Below, in pieces: positions 20,960-32,224 of a stretch of 64,000 bases of DNA (its first letter is position 1; each line of letters opens with the position of its first letter). Under the pieces are notes generated by a model that was not told the origin of the DNA, ran no database searches, and saw only the letters and a list, made by a program, of their open reading frames with translations. This DNA is from Tenrec ecaudatus (lineage: Eukaryota; Chordata; Mammalia; Afrosoricida; Tenrecidae). Location of the stretch: the NCBI RefSeq assembly GCF_050624435.1, contig NC_134539.1, positions 120,015,525 to 120,079,524 of the forward strand. Direction: 5' to 3'. A program made the translations under genes and the position numbers.

Positions 20960-23372
20960 AGAAGAAATGCTGCAGACATCCATTAGCAATCAGAACGTGG
21001 AATGTATGCAGCACGAATCTAGGAAAACTGGGAGTTGTCAGAAATGAAGTGGACACCTGAAGGTGGGTATCCCAGGCAGGAGAGCTGAAATGGACTGGGA
21101 TTGGCCACTTTGAACCAGTCAGGCAAATGGTCTGTGTGCCAGGAACGGTGAGGAGGACCGGCGTCACTTTCATCACCAAAAAGAGCATTTCAAGACCTGT
21201 CCCGCACTGTCCATGTGCTTACGAGGAAGGCCAGTTCATAATGACAGCTGTTCAGACTTACACACCAACCGCCAATGCCAAAGATGACATGTTTATCCAC
21301 TTCTACAGTCTGAAGTTGATCAAACATGCAACCAGAAAGCATGGATGATTACTTGGACCTCAAAATAGAATCACAGAGGCTGCATGTAAAACTTTGCAAG
21401 ACTGGTGACTCCTTCACTGGAAATGCCCTTTTTCAACATCAATGGTGGCCATACATACGGATATTTCTCAGAATGAAAGTGACTACATCTGTGGAAAGAG
21501 ATGCAGAAGCTTAAAAAATACGTAAAATGTAATTTACTTGCTACGTAAAAAAACAAGGTCAGGGGCAGACTATAGAACAGATCACCAATTACTCATATGC
21601 ATGTCCAAGAGAGCCCAAGTGTGACCTTGAGAATAATCCACCGAAACGTAGAGGCCATCTCAATGTATTTGACACTTGAACACGAATGACCTCAAGGTCA
21701 TTAAAAATTTGACAGGAAAGACCATAGAGGAGATAAGAGTTTCTGAAACTTGCTTTTGAAAGTAAAAGATCTGAACAGGATCTCAAAAGGCACCTCAGAA
21801 AAGATCTGTAATTAAAAAACAAACGTGAAGAACACACGTGACATTACTCAAGCTAAAAGACTCTCGGGTTTGCTAGGGCTGCATGGCCCCCCACCCTCCC
21901 TGACCCCAGGTAATTATTCATCTAATTACGGTCTTGTTTTTAAATGGGAGCAATACATAACTCAAGGTGCATCCAAAGATAATGCAAAGAAGAGTTACTG
22001 TACCAAGAAGAATTAGTCAGCATGTAGCCGTTTCAGAAGATAACCCGTGATCCAAACCAATAGTAGTCAGAGAAGGAAATCCAAGCTGCACTGAAGGCAT
22101 CGGTGAAAAACAAGGGTTGGAAAATTGATGAAATGCCAACTGAGATGTTTCAATAAACAGGTGTGACATGAAGCACTCCCGCATCTAAGGCAAGACATGC
22201 GGGAGACCCCTACCCAGGCCAGTTAACGCAGAGGTGATTATCTGTGTTCATTCCAAAGAATGGGGACCCAACAGAAAGTTAAGCTTATAAAAGTGCTGCT
22301 GGAACAAGGATGTCACTGTTGACATCAGACAGATCTTGGCTGAAAGCAGAAACTACCAGAGATGTTGACCTCTGTTCCATTGACTATGAATAGGTATTTG
22401 TGTGGAACGCGAGGAAAACTGTAACACTGTGGAAAATAGGAATTCCAGAATGCTTAATTATCCTCATACAGAACCTACACAGACCACGTGGATACTGCAC
22501 TGCGGTGGCTCTCCACCTTCCTAATACCGCGACCCTGTAACACAGTCCCTCATGCTGTGGTGACCCCCCCCCCAAAAAAAAAACCGTAAAATTATTTTCG
22601 CTGCTACTTCATAACTGTCATTTTGCTACTGCTATGAATCGGGTGACCCGTCTGTAAAAGGGTCGTTCAACTCCCAGAGAGGTCACAACCCACAGGTTAA
22701 GAACCGCCGCTATTATGGTTTAAAATCAGGCAAGATGTCAATGTTGTAGCCTTCCATTATACTTATTCAATCTATATGCTAAGCAGATAATCTGAGAAAT
22801 GACTGGATGAAGAAGAGTGCAGCATCAGGATCAGAGGAAGGCTTATTAACAATCTGTGATATTCAGAGGATACAATCTTGTTGAGAGTGAAGAGGACTTA
22901 AGGTGGTTGCTGATGAAGATCAACATGAAGGAAACAACTGGACCAGTAGACAGCATGACGAAGATGAAGATTGAAGTTGTCAAGGAATTCCTTGTCCACA
23001 CTCAATGCCTGTGGAAGCAGCAGTAAGGGATGGCACACACTGCACTGGGAGAGCTGCGAGAGCCCCTTGAAAGTGTCCTTTACCAAAAAGCCAGTCAGTT
23101 CAGCCCCCTCATGAATGAACGCAAAAACTGGACCAAGACTGGACAGGAATGGATGCCTTTGAATAGCGGTGTTGGCAAAGAATAGCGACTGTACCAGTCA
23201 CTGTCAGAAGAACAAACAAATCTCTTGTGGAAGAAGTATAGCAAGAATGCACCTTAGAAACACGGCCGCTGAGACTTTGGGTGTGTGCAATGATGGGGAG
23301 GACGGTACGGGACCAGGCAGCGTGTTGTGCTGTTGCACATAAGATACCCACTCACGGCACCTAGCAACAAGT
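20960..23372 (+). mobile_element. BovB (RTE-clade) LINE, long decayed copy
   Basis: In order along the + strand it follows the afrotherian BovB LINE. First comes an endonuclease-region start (TAGCAATCAGAACGTGGAATG) and the GAGCTGAAATGGACTGGGATT segment. Then comes the TCAAACATGCAACCAGAAAGC stretch, reverse-transcriptase-region words (ACCAAGAAGAATTAGTCAGC, AGACAGATCTTGGCTGAAAG, TTATTCAATCTATATGCTAA), and the 3' end with GAACAAACAAATCTCTTG. Stops, frameshifts and internal deletions break both domains (about 2.2 kb without the SPIN insert, against roughly 3.2 kb for a full element), so it is dead. The family is known for horizontal transfer among vertebrates. Confidence 0.9.
22503..22709 (+). 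mobile_element. SPIN (Space Invader) hAT MITE inside BovB
   Basis: The left terminal repeat CGGTGGCTCTCCACCTTCCT matches the SPIN end at most positions (remembered start CAGTGGTTCTCAACC). The interior has CGCGACCCTGTAACACAG, CATGCTGTGGTGACCCCC, AAAATTATTTTCGCTGCTAC and TTTTGCTACTGCTATGAATC. The right end is AAAGGGTCGTTCAACTCCC, then CACAGGTTAAGAACCGCCG. The BovB sequence resumes directly after it (flanks GGATACTG... and ...GGTTTAAAATCAGG), so the insertion is later than BovB. The flanking 8-mers CTGCACTG and CTATTATG are both diverged from a likely shared target. It has no transposase. Confidence 0.9.
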
Positions 23373-23420
23373 GTGTCATTCCTGGGTTCTCTCTGTACCC
23401 AGCGGACGTGCTATTGGAAG

Positions 23421-23575
23421 ATGGGAGCCCTGCCTTGGACAGCACAGACCATGAAGCATTCACCGGCTCATTTGTTAGGTTCATGGTTTGAATCTGTCCG
23501 GAGGCTCCTCAGAAGAAAGGCACGGCCATCGGAAGCCCATGGAGTCCCCACGGGTCAAAATGAATGGGCTTGGGG
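23421..23575 (+). repeat. Afrotherian tRNA-derived SINE
   Basis: GGGAGCCCTGCCTTGGACAG is followed by a B-box-like GGTTCATGGTTTGAATCTG, then GGAGGCTCCTCAGAAGAAAG and a tail with GAAGCCCATGGAGTCC. It sits just 3' of the BovB copy in the last ACACA intron. Confidence 0.6.
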
Positions 23576-24037
23576 ACTTATTTTGGGGAAAGAAGCACTT
23601 CAGACCCTGCTAATCATCCCCCGAGACTTTGTAACCATGAGGACTCCTGCTGCCTCCAATAACCTTGACACTTGCTCCCATTTACCACCCAAATTCTCCT
23701 GCGAGCAAAGCCTTCCCTTCTCCCAATTTATTCATAGGTGCATTTTGGTGTAAGCTCCTCTTTTCTGTTTTTTTTTTCCAGTAATTTGTTACTGTGCCGT
23801 ATTTAGATGCCCAAGTGATTTCAGTGAGAGCACTTGAAGCTGGCTTTTGTCTTTGTCCCATGGACCCACCGTTGTTTTTAGTACTTTGTAGCACAGTAAG
23901 ACAGTTTCCATTTATCTTGTGCCTCTAATGCTAGGGGTATTTTCCATGTAGGAAAGCCAGGCCAGTGAGGCGGTCACTGAAACCCCTACACTGGACAGTG
24001 TGACTATGTCTGCCTCTCTCCTCCTCTTCCTCCCCAG

Positions 24038-24161
24038 ATTGGTCCAGGCCAACCCCGAGGTCGCCATGGACTCCATCGTCCACATGACCCAGCACATCTC
24101 ACCCACTCAGCGAGCAGAGGTCGTCCGCATCCTCTCCACGATGGACTCCCCTTCAACGTAG
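24038..24161 (+). CDS. ACACA: ACACA last coding exon and stop
   Basis: After one base completing the split codon, 40 residues are encoded: [20 protein letters not shown] then [20 protein letters not shown], followed by TAG at 24159-24161. The C-terminus STMDSPST is the ACACA C-terminus; from memory the only change in this exon is Val for Ile in AEVVR. The four exons here total 587 bp and give the last 194 codons of the protein with no frameshift or premature stop, so the gene is intact as far as it can be seen. Confidence 0.98.
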
Positions 24162-25818
24162 GACTGGGTTCCCCGCCCTGCCTCCGGAGAGTGGGCCAGA
24201 GCTGCCTTTATGACTGCCTCCGCTGTCGTGAGAAGACACCAGCACTGGAATCAAAGTGGCACTGTGTTTCCCCTTGAATGTGTTCAGGTTGTGCATGACA
24301 CACACTGACTGGGCTACAGGGTCACACCCATCCCATTCAGTATTTATTACCCTGGCTGTGGCAATAGCCCTCTCTCTCTCTGCAAGGACCTGTGGAGACA
24401 ATGAAGGGTACAGCGTGTACCACGAGGTCTCACTACAGAAAAGCAGAGCTGCCTTCTCCTCTTCTGACAGCCTTGACTCACCCCAGCTCCATGAGTCAGC
24501 AGCTACCAACAGCAGAGGAGGACTGGGGCCCAGGCTCCTCACAGGCCTAAGAAGAAGCCTCGTGTCCATTGTGTTTCTGCCCCTCCCTCCCCATTCAGCC
24601 AAGCACTCAGTAGACGTCATTGGAACCACCCTGAGACACCTATTCCTCAGGCAGGACTTCAGAGTGTGAGATGGCTGCTAGTGCCACAGGACTGCAGAGA
24701 TGGGGCTAAAGGGCCCAAGTGACGGCTCTTGACTGAGGAGAGCCTCCCCTAGGTGGGATTTGGCTTAGAACAGATGGAAGGGTGCTAGACATGCCACTAC
24801 CCTCCACATCACTGCTGTTGGACCTACAGGCCAGGTAGCTTCTTTCTAGGACTTGGGAGACTGTTCCCAGAGGTTCGTGGTCCCTGTAGCGCCAGGGCAG
24901 TTCTGACCCAATCTCCTGGCAGCCGACATTGCTCCCTACCCCATTGGCCAGGCATTGTCTCTCTCCCAGACTGTACACAGGGGCAGGTCTCCCCACAGCT
25001 GCCGAAGGAACTCCAGGGACACAAGCTTTCCAGAGACCCAACTGACTTTTTGAGAATATTTACAATTCAACAATGGTGCTGCGGCCCCTTCCCTCCTCAG
25101 GGAGGTGGAGAGAGCTTACTGGCTCATCCATTGACCCTAAAGCAGGAGTGGCTGGTGAGCAGGGCACCTGATCGCAGTTGTCATGAGCAAGAAGGAAGGT
25201 TTAGAAGGGATATTTAGTAAACACTACAGTTCTGAGCCTTAGCCTTCTAGTTCACACACCCACCCCCTCGGCAGAAACTGTTTGTGCAGATGGCTTGGCT
25301 GGACAGGCCCTTGACTGCCCCAGCAGTCGGGTAGACACAGGAAGAAGCTTGACCAGGAGGAAAGAATTGACTGACTCTTAACAGATGTGCCTGTGTGCAC
25401 TCCCACCAGTGTGGAGTCTAACTTCCTCGGTGGGCCTGTGCTCGCAGGATGGACCCACTCATTCAGTCCTCTCCCCCAGATGACTACACATTGTACATTT
25501 CCGCTCCAGACCCTGCCCCAGCCAGCCTCCTTTTAAGTCTTACCCTGGACAGGTATTTCCCCGAGAGAGAAGTCAGGGAGCAGTGCTGAAGGGGAGCAGT
25601 CTGCTGATCCCACAGCCCATTGCACCTGCAAGGTTACTGAGGCCGGAAGAACATAAGTGATGTATTGACCAAGATGCGCTTGAACTGAGATCGCCATATT
25701 ACCTGTTCACAAAGCAGCCTTCATCTGTCTCTCTAGAATCCAATGGACACAGACCCCAGGAGCTTCAGTCCAGTGCTCTCTCACATTTTGTTGAAATAAA
25801 TTTTCCTGTTTGTAGAAG
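24162..25818 (+). other. ACACA: ACACA 3' UTR
   Basis: About 1.65 kb of repeat-free sequence follows the TAG up to the only AATAAA in the region. Any open frames within it (for example 24256-24669) are chance. I could not identify specific microRNA sites. Confidence 0.8.
25795..25800 (+). terminator. ACACA: ACACA polyadenylation signal AATAAA
   Basis: The hexamer is followed at 25801-25830 by a T-rich and GT-rich element (TTTTCCTGTTTGTAG, later CTGTTTGTCACT), the normal arrangement for cleavage about 10-25 bases downstream. It is the first AATAAA after the stop codon. Confidence 0.85.
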
Positions 25819-27525
25819 AGAGTCACTGTTTGTCACTCACACAGGGCCCTACCTCTCAAACTCACAGGAGGAGGAGCTGAAGGCAGTTGTGAAAGGCGGG
25901 CTTTGGCTTCAATCCAGGTAAAAGTGGTACGAGGCTGTGAGTCCTCTGGACTCCACAGCTGAGTCAGCCCTCCGCGCCCTCTCTATTGGGTGGCTGGGGC
26001 AGGAGCAGGGAAGCCTGAGTCCAGGCTCCTGTGCGGGAGCCAGTGTCCTCGTGTGCACAGTCATCGCACGGCAGAGGGTAGAAACTTTATGACAGGGTTT
26101 TAAGTTAAAATCGACCTCCGCAAGAAGTCGTGCAGCTGAGGCAGGAGCAGACCACTCCCTAAACATCTCCAGGGGACAGTGCAGACCACAGGACAGGGAC
26201 TTACTGGCTCATCCTGTTTTAGACCTCAAGTGCTGTGTCCCTCTCCCTCTCTGAAAGGCGCGGTAAAATGAGAGCTTATGTCTATCAGACTCCCTCTTCA
26301 ACTAGATACTCTAGGCAGGGAGATTGAGGACCCAGTGGAAAAGGAGCTGCACTCTACCTGGGGGCTGCTTTGAGACACCGCCCTGCCTGCCATCCGCAGT
26401 CACCACTGGCACCTGTGGGTGGCGCTCAGGAAGAACAGCAGGGCCCATGGCGCAGGGACAGGCCTAATAGGGCCAGTGCTTTCTTCTGAGGCATCCCAAC
26501 TCCCTCACCAGCCTTCCATAACAGGACATCTAAGACCGCCATTGGGTTACTCTGAGGTGACAGGGAAGGGTTCCATGAGTTAACACTGGCCCACCTCTGC
26601 TTCCCTAACTGAAAAACAAGACCATGCCCATGATCAGAATCACTCGGCGACTATCCAGGGTGCCTCTAGCCTGTGCTGCTGCTGTGCCAGACTTGAGTTC
26701 CTCCCGAGTAAAGGGGCCAGATCTTCATTCAGATGCCTGGTCCTTCAGAGCCTGGCCCTGACCTGACCACACTGCAGAAAGCAGCACTGAGGTGAAGACA
26801 CAAAGGCCTTTGGGCAGAGGTGTGGTTTCCAGTTGTGAGCGGGCAGGTGTGCCGGGCAGGGCACTGAGACTGGCAAGGTTGGGGGAGAGCAGAGCAGTCC
26901 ACTGGGGAAAGGGCGGGCAGTGACATCTGCATTGCAAGCAGAAAGTCCTGCTAGGACTGAACAAAAAGCATGCCAGGTCTCTGGAAGTCCACCATGCATA
27001 CACTAGACCGAGAAGCAATCACTCTTGGAATCTAGTGACGCTGTGGAAGTCCAGGGACCTGGGACCTGTGAGAAGGCTAGCAGAGGGCCCAGCTGACTGT
27101 AAAAGTCAGGGCGGAGTTAAAAATGGACTCCACCCCAGATCTACCAGCAGAAGCAAACCGCCTTCCTGGCTTGGGAGGTTAAGCACAACTGCCGACCAGC
27201 TCACCGGCCGACCACTAGAGGCAGCTTCCACGCCGCGAGGCCCACGGCAAGACCGTCGTCGAGAAACAGCAGGGCATCAGTGTGCACTGGGGAGAAACAG
27301 ACTCTACCAACATCGTCCCCTCACTAGCAAGCAGCAGTGTGCAATGAGAGCCTCGGGGGGCATCAGAGGCAATCGTACAATAAAGTCCAGTCTTCATCAA
27401 CAATAACCAAGAGGCAAACACCAGACAGAGTATAACTGAACTTGGGGGAGAGGAGTCCATTAAAACGCCGAGTTCAGATAAGACACGTAGCAGACCACGA
27501 CTTCCACTCTACTATTACAAATACA
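25819..27525. other. Intergenic sequence 3' of ACACA, no feature recognised
   Basis: No exons, recognisable repeats or CpG island were seen. Several minus-strand frames here overlap in different registers, a sign of chance openness in GC-rich DNA. Confidence 0.5.
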
Positions 27526-27526
27526 A

Positions 27527-27593
27527 GAGGGCTCCAAATGTTCATAGAAAAATGTATCTTTTGATTCCATGTCCCCACGTTTAAAAGCCTCCC
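27527..27593. mobile_element. Small fold-back MITE (family P, copy 2)
   Basis: GAGGGCTCCAAATGTTCATA at the left and ACGTTTAAAAGCCTCCC at the right form an imperfect inverted repeat around TTTTGATTCCAT, the same layout as the other copies. Confidence 0.5.
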
Positions 27594-28134
27594 ATGTATG
27601 TTCACAGGACTAAAACCACATTCAGATAATTACAGTATTTTAACAAAGAGAATTTCAACAAATAGAACTTTTTTAAGAAAGAAAAACGTGAGGTTGAACC
27701 ATAGATTGCAGTGAAAGAAAGATCGAGCACAGGGAGGAATGAGAAATGCCGAGTCTCGAGTCCTTTGCAGCACTGGAAGTGTAATGGGCCCAGAAAGAAA
27801 TGGAAAAGAGTATTGAAGAAATAATGGCCCCAACGGCCCCCATTTCTAATGGGTAAAGTTTGCAGTCCTAAAAAGTTTAATAAAACTAAAAATAAAAAAA
27901 TTTTAAAAACCCAAATAGGACACAGTCATCTATACTGAGACCCAGCAGAGTCAAACTATTGAAAAACAAAGAGAAAGCCTTAAACACAGCAAAATAAACA
28001 CTCATGACATTCACAGGAAAAACAAAACGAGTATCAGTTGGCTGACCTCCATCCCAAACAATGGGAGCCAGTGGCTGAAAGAAAATGTGAAGTGCTGTGA
28101 GGAAGGGAAGAGGAGCCTGCCCACCACGGATCCT

Positions 28135-28310
28135 GTATAAGAAGTCACACATGGTGACACACATGGCTGCGTTGGCTGCTGGCCAAAAGGTTGGTCGTTC
28201 AAACCCTGTGGCACCCCAGAAGACCTCTTTCCCCAAAGGTCACCCCTTGACGACTGTAGGGAGCAGCCCTCCTCCACATGTGGGGGCACAAATGCACTCA
28301 GTGACAACCA
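28135..28310 (+). repeat. Afrotherian SINE inside L1
   Basis: A TGGTGACACACATGGCTGCG head, a GCTGCTGGCCAAAAGGTTGG region and the B-box-like GGTCGTTCAAACCCTG are followed by a diverged body. Confidence 0.6.
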
Positions 28311-28550
28311 AAGCCAATACAGAACTCGCATAAACTCCCTAACACTCAACCAAAAAAGTAGCAAGTTTAAGACTCCTTTCTCTGGAAAAACTATCCTGAA
28401 AACAAAGGACGGTGAGCTAGAGCTATTCCCAGGGATCAGACAGAATTACCAGCAGGGCTGCCTTAACACGAAGTCCTGGAGGGAACCCCTCCATTTCACA
28501 CAGACCAATGGGGAGTACTGGAAAAGGTAAATGTAAGGGGTCACTACCAA

Positions 28551-28585
28551 CGCGTGTGTGTGTGCGCGCGCGTGTGTGCGCACGC
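28551..28585. repeat. 35-bp strictly alternating CG/TG/CA tract (Z-DNA-type)
   Basis: Every step alternates pyrimidine and purine: CGCG, TG repeats, CG repeats, TG, CGCACGC. Such tracts have high Z-DNA potential. It lies within the old L1 region. Confidence 0.9.
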
Positions 28586-29864
28586 AAGATCATGGTAAAG
28601 CTAAAAACCTTAACTGTGAGATCTAAGTGTAACAATATACCACTGCACTATTGGGCTTACAACATAAATGTTTCACACAAAGGAAGGGGGAGTAGCGGAG
28701 CTCTACTGGACCCAGGATGAAACCAGAACTAAAAGTTGCTCTTTGTCTCAACTGGATCGTGAAGTAACTCCTAGAATAATCAGTAAGAAATAAAATCCTG
28801 CACACAACAGCAGTAAAAGCAAAGGAACTAGACCTTAACTATTGTATTAAATGCATAAGGCACTCCAATCTAAAGGTCCTGATTATCAGAATGTATTCTT
28901 AAAAGTACAACTGTTAAAAAAAAAGTACAACTGTATTGCTCTAAAAACATATTTTAGGTTCAAAGATTGGAAGTGAAAATCTAGAAAACTCACGCCAAGG
29001 AACTGAAAGAACAGGGGAGGCTGTAGCGGCGTGGCTCATACTGGGGCGGGCGGGTGTAGAGTCAAGACAATGCTGGAGAGAATGAGTACATGTGATAAAA
29101 ACCTCAATCCATCAGAAAGACATAAAAATTTTAAGTGTAAGTACCTAATAACTACAGAGCCCCCAAACACTTAAAAGCAAATGGAAGGAGAAATACACAG
29201 TTTAACAGTCTCAATAACCTGAATTTCTCAAGACACTAAAGAAAAGGAAGCCAAACCACCCAAAGCAAGCAGAATGAAGAAAATAAGATTTAAATAGAAA
29301 TGAATGAAGTTCAAAACAATTTAGAGAAAAATTAATAAAATTTGGTTCTTTGAAAAGACCAGCAAATTTGGCAAACACAAAATAAGACATATTTCCAAAC
29401 TCAGGAACGGAAAAGGGCATACACAAAGGGGTATAACAGGATGACAAACAACTTCATACTTCAAATTTGGCAACCTGGATAAAATGGAAAAGTGCCCAGA
29501 AAGACACCAATTTACCAAAACTTTCTTAAGTGAAAAAGCTGAACAAACTATACACTAAAAACTTAAAATTAGTGATTAACATGTTTCCCACAAAGAATAC
29601 CTAAGTTCCAGAAGACTTCCCGCTGAATTATATAAAATATTTTAACAAATATTATGAATAATTTACAAACTCTTCCAGACAACACAGGGAGAACTTTCTT
29701 AACCTGTCTAACAGTATTTACGGAGAACTTAGAATGCCCCTCACTGATGCAGCGCTTCTGCTGTAAGATCAGCAGGAAGGCAAGGTGTCACTTCAACTCG
29801 CACTGTCCTGGAGCTTGTGGCTTATGCAATAGGCGCGCTAACAAAGGCTCCCAGATTGGAATGG

Positions 29865-30037
29865 CAGCGGTTCTCAACCTGGGGGATCGTGACTCCCCTT
29901 TCACAGGGGTCCCCCAATTCATCACGGTAGCAAAATCACAGTGATGAAATAGCAACGAAAATAATTTTGTGGTTGGGAGTCACCACATGAGGAACTGTAT
30001 GAAAGGGTCGTGGCACGAGAAAGGGTGAGAACCACCG
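29865..30037 (-). mobile_element. SPIN hAT MITE inside L1, opposite orientation
   Basis: The left end is CAGCGGTTCTCAACCTGGGG. The interior, reversed relative to the copy at 22503, has TTTCACAGGGGTCCCCC, GTAGCAAAATCACAGTGATG, AAATAGCAACGAAAATAATT and GGTTGGGAGTCACCACATG. The right end GTGAGAACCACCG is the other terminal repeat. At 173 bp it has an internal deletion compared with the 207-bp copy. The flanking 8-mers do not clearly match. Confidence 0.88.
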
Positions 30038-30444
30038 CTCCAAGGAATCCATTAAGAAAGAAAAAACCCGCATGAATTAATACAAATTTTCAGCAGTTGC
30101 AAGATTATAAAGTTAAATATTCAAAAATCCCACTGTATTTCTATACACTATTATCAAGGAGCTATTGAAAAATGAAACCGAGAAAGTCTCATTCACAATA
30201 TCAAAAATTAATATATTTAGGAATAAAAAATGTAAAGAGTACAGGTCTTACACAATTACAAAATTTTACTGAAACTGAAGGACTTGCCAATCAGTGGAGA
30301 AACAGTCTGTTCAAGGTTGAGAAAGCTCAATGTTAGGATGTGGATCTGCAGAATCAACACAATCTATCAAAGTCCCAGCAGTGTTTTCATAAAAGTGGGT
30401 AAGTTTCTATGAAAACACAAAGGACTAGAACTGGCTAAAACCAT

Positions 30445-30766
30445 TTGATAAGATGCGTGGCGATGGGATTGCTGAGTCGGAATGGCTTGACAGCAGTGGG
30501 ATTGGTTGGGCTGGGAGACTACCTGATTGCAACACTGTTGCCGAAACCAGGTCTGTGCAATAAGACAGAACTCAGGGTCCGTAAATTAGTGACCTTTATT
30601 CATTTCCCAATCATAGCAACCCAGCAAAGGGTTTCTGAGACTTTGTAAATCTTTAGGAGTGTAACCCACCTCCCTCCTGCTGCAGAGATGCTACTGGGTT
30701 TGAACCGGTGACCATACAGTTAGCAGTCCCGTCCTTCCATACCCAGCAACCACCAGAGCTCCTTCT
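30445..30766. repeat. Two diverged SINE copies in L1 (tail-to-tail)
   Basis: At 30460-30510 on the + strand there is a SINE tail (GCTGAGTCGGAATGGCTTGA, CAGCAGTGGGATTGG). At 30600-30766 a second copy is on the minus strand (CAGCAAAGGGTTTCTGAGAC, GGTTTGAACCGGTGACC, CAACCACCAGAGCTCC). L1 sequence resumes after it. Confidence 0.55.
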
Positions 30767-30944
30767 CAAAAGACTGCTGAGCTCGAAATCCCAACAGCCT
30801 CCTTTGCAGAATTGGGAGAGCCAATCTTCAAATTTATGTCACAGGGCAAGCGGTCCCAGACAGCTAACACGATCGTTAGGAAAGAAAGTAAAAGGACTTA
30901 TATTTTCAAGTAAATGATGAAGCAACAGTAATTAAAACAGATGG

Positions 30945-31035
30945 GTGGTGGTAGTGGCAGTTAGGTGTCATAAGACCGGTTCTGATCCATGCTGACCTTA
31001 TGCACAACATAACACAACACTGCACGGTCCAAAAC
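30945..31035 (-). repeat. BovB 3'-end fragment
   Basis: The + strand has GCAGTTAGGTGTCATAAGACC, then a TTATGCACAACATAACACAA and GCACGGTCC run, the reverse of the BovB terminus. Confidence 0.5.
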
Positions 31036-32224
31036 AGGAGTAAAGGTCAATAGCAAACCTACAGACCAAGGAAACAAAACAGCAAGTTCTTAAGTCCATA
31101 TGTCTTGGGTCAGCTGACTTTCAACAAGGGTACTGTTAAGTCTATTCAATGGGGCAGGAAGAGTTGCCTCCATCAATGGGGCTGGGAAAATTGGATTTCC
31201 ACATCCAGAAGAATGAGCCAGGATCCATGCCTTACCATCATAAACAAAAGCCCGTTCAAAATGGATCTTAGACCTAAATGTAAACTCTAAGCCATACGAA
31301 TCTTAGAAGAAATATGGGGGTGTGACTGCAGGGCCTAGTTTTTCACGATGGATGATCAGATGTGCCAACAAAAGCTCAAACATGGAAGACCAAACAGCTC
31401 GCCGGCCTTCCGTGCATGTAGGGGCTTTCCCAACAACGTGGAAAGCCAGCCTACTGATTGGGAGAGCATTTGGGGGAACCACTTCTGACAAGGGTCTAAT
31501 AGCTAAACTAGACCTAAAACCACCACAGCCCAAGTCCCCAAATGGGTAAAGACTGGAAAGAGACTTCACCGAGCAGAGCATTCAAATGGCTGACCAGCAC
31601 ATGTCAAGTGACTTGGTGTTTCTGACATTTAAAAAGATGCAACGCAAGGCCCCAGTGAGATGCCGTGCCATGCCTAGCACGGCTAGGGTTTTTAATTAAT
31701 TAGCCAATAGTGTTCATGCTGTTGATAAACTGGAACCCTCGTCCACTGCCGACAACACAGCTGCTTTGGAAAACTGTTGGGCAATTCCTCACACAGTTAA
31801 ACAGCTAGCGTATGACCCAGTGATCCCACTCCTAGGTAACAAACACATACAGATGCATTCATGTGTTCACTGTTCACACGCAACCAGATGTGAAAACAAC
31901 CTGTGTGCCCATCGCAGGTGGATGGATGAAGAAAATGTGATAAAACAGTAAACGGAATGCCCCATAACGAAAGAAAATGAAGTCCTGACACACAGTACAG
32001 CACGGGTGAACCCCAAACAATGAAATCAGTCCGTCACAAAAGGGAAAATACTGTATGATCTCACTTCTGTGCAATCACACACACAAGCAATCACAGAAAC
32101 AGAGCTCGAAGCTGATTAGCAGCTAGCAGGGGCAGAGGGATGGGCAAAGGACACCCACTTTGGGAAGCAGTGTGTTTTTGTTGATGGTGATGGGAAGTGA
32201 TATCACTTAATTACATACTTTAAA

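Larger units (their letters stand above)
20642..24037 (+). other. ACACA: ACACA last intron, 3396 bp, mostly BovB
   Basis: Phase-2 intron from GTAAGC to an acceptor with a long pyrimidine tract (CCTCTCTCCTCCTCTTCC then TCCCCAG). About 2.4 kb of its 3.4 kb is a decayed BovB LINE on the same strand as the gene, carrying a SPIN element, so the intron was much shorter in the ancestor. A SINE and a small fold-back MITE account for part of the rest. Confidence 0.9.

Noticed and set aside
20960-23372. Possible active retrotransposon protein genes
   Set aside because: The BovB endonuclease and reverse transcriptase regions are broken by stops, frameshifts and deletions. No intact frame remains.
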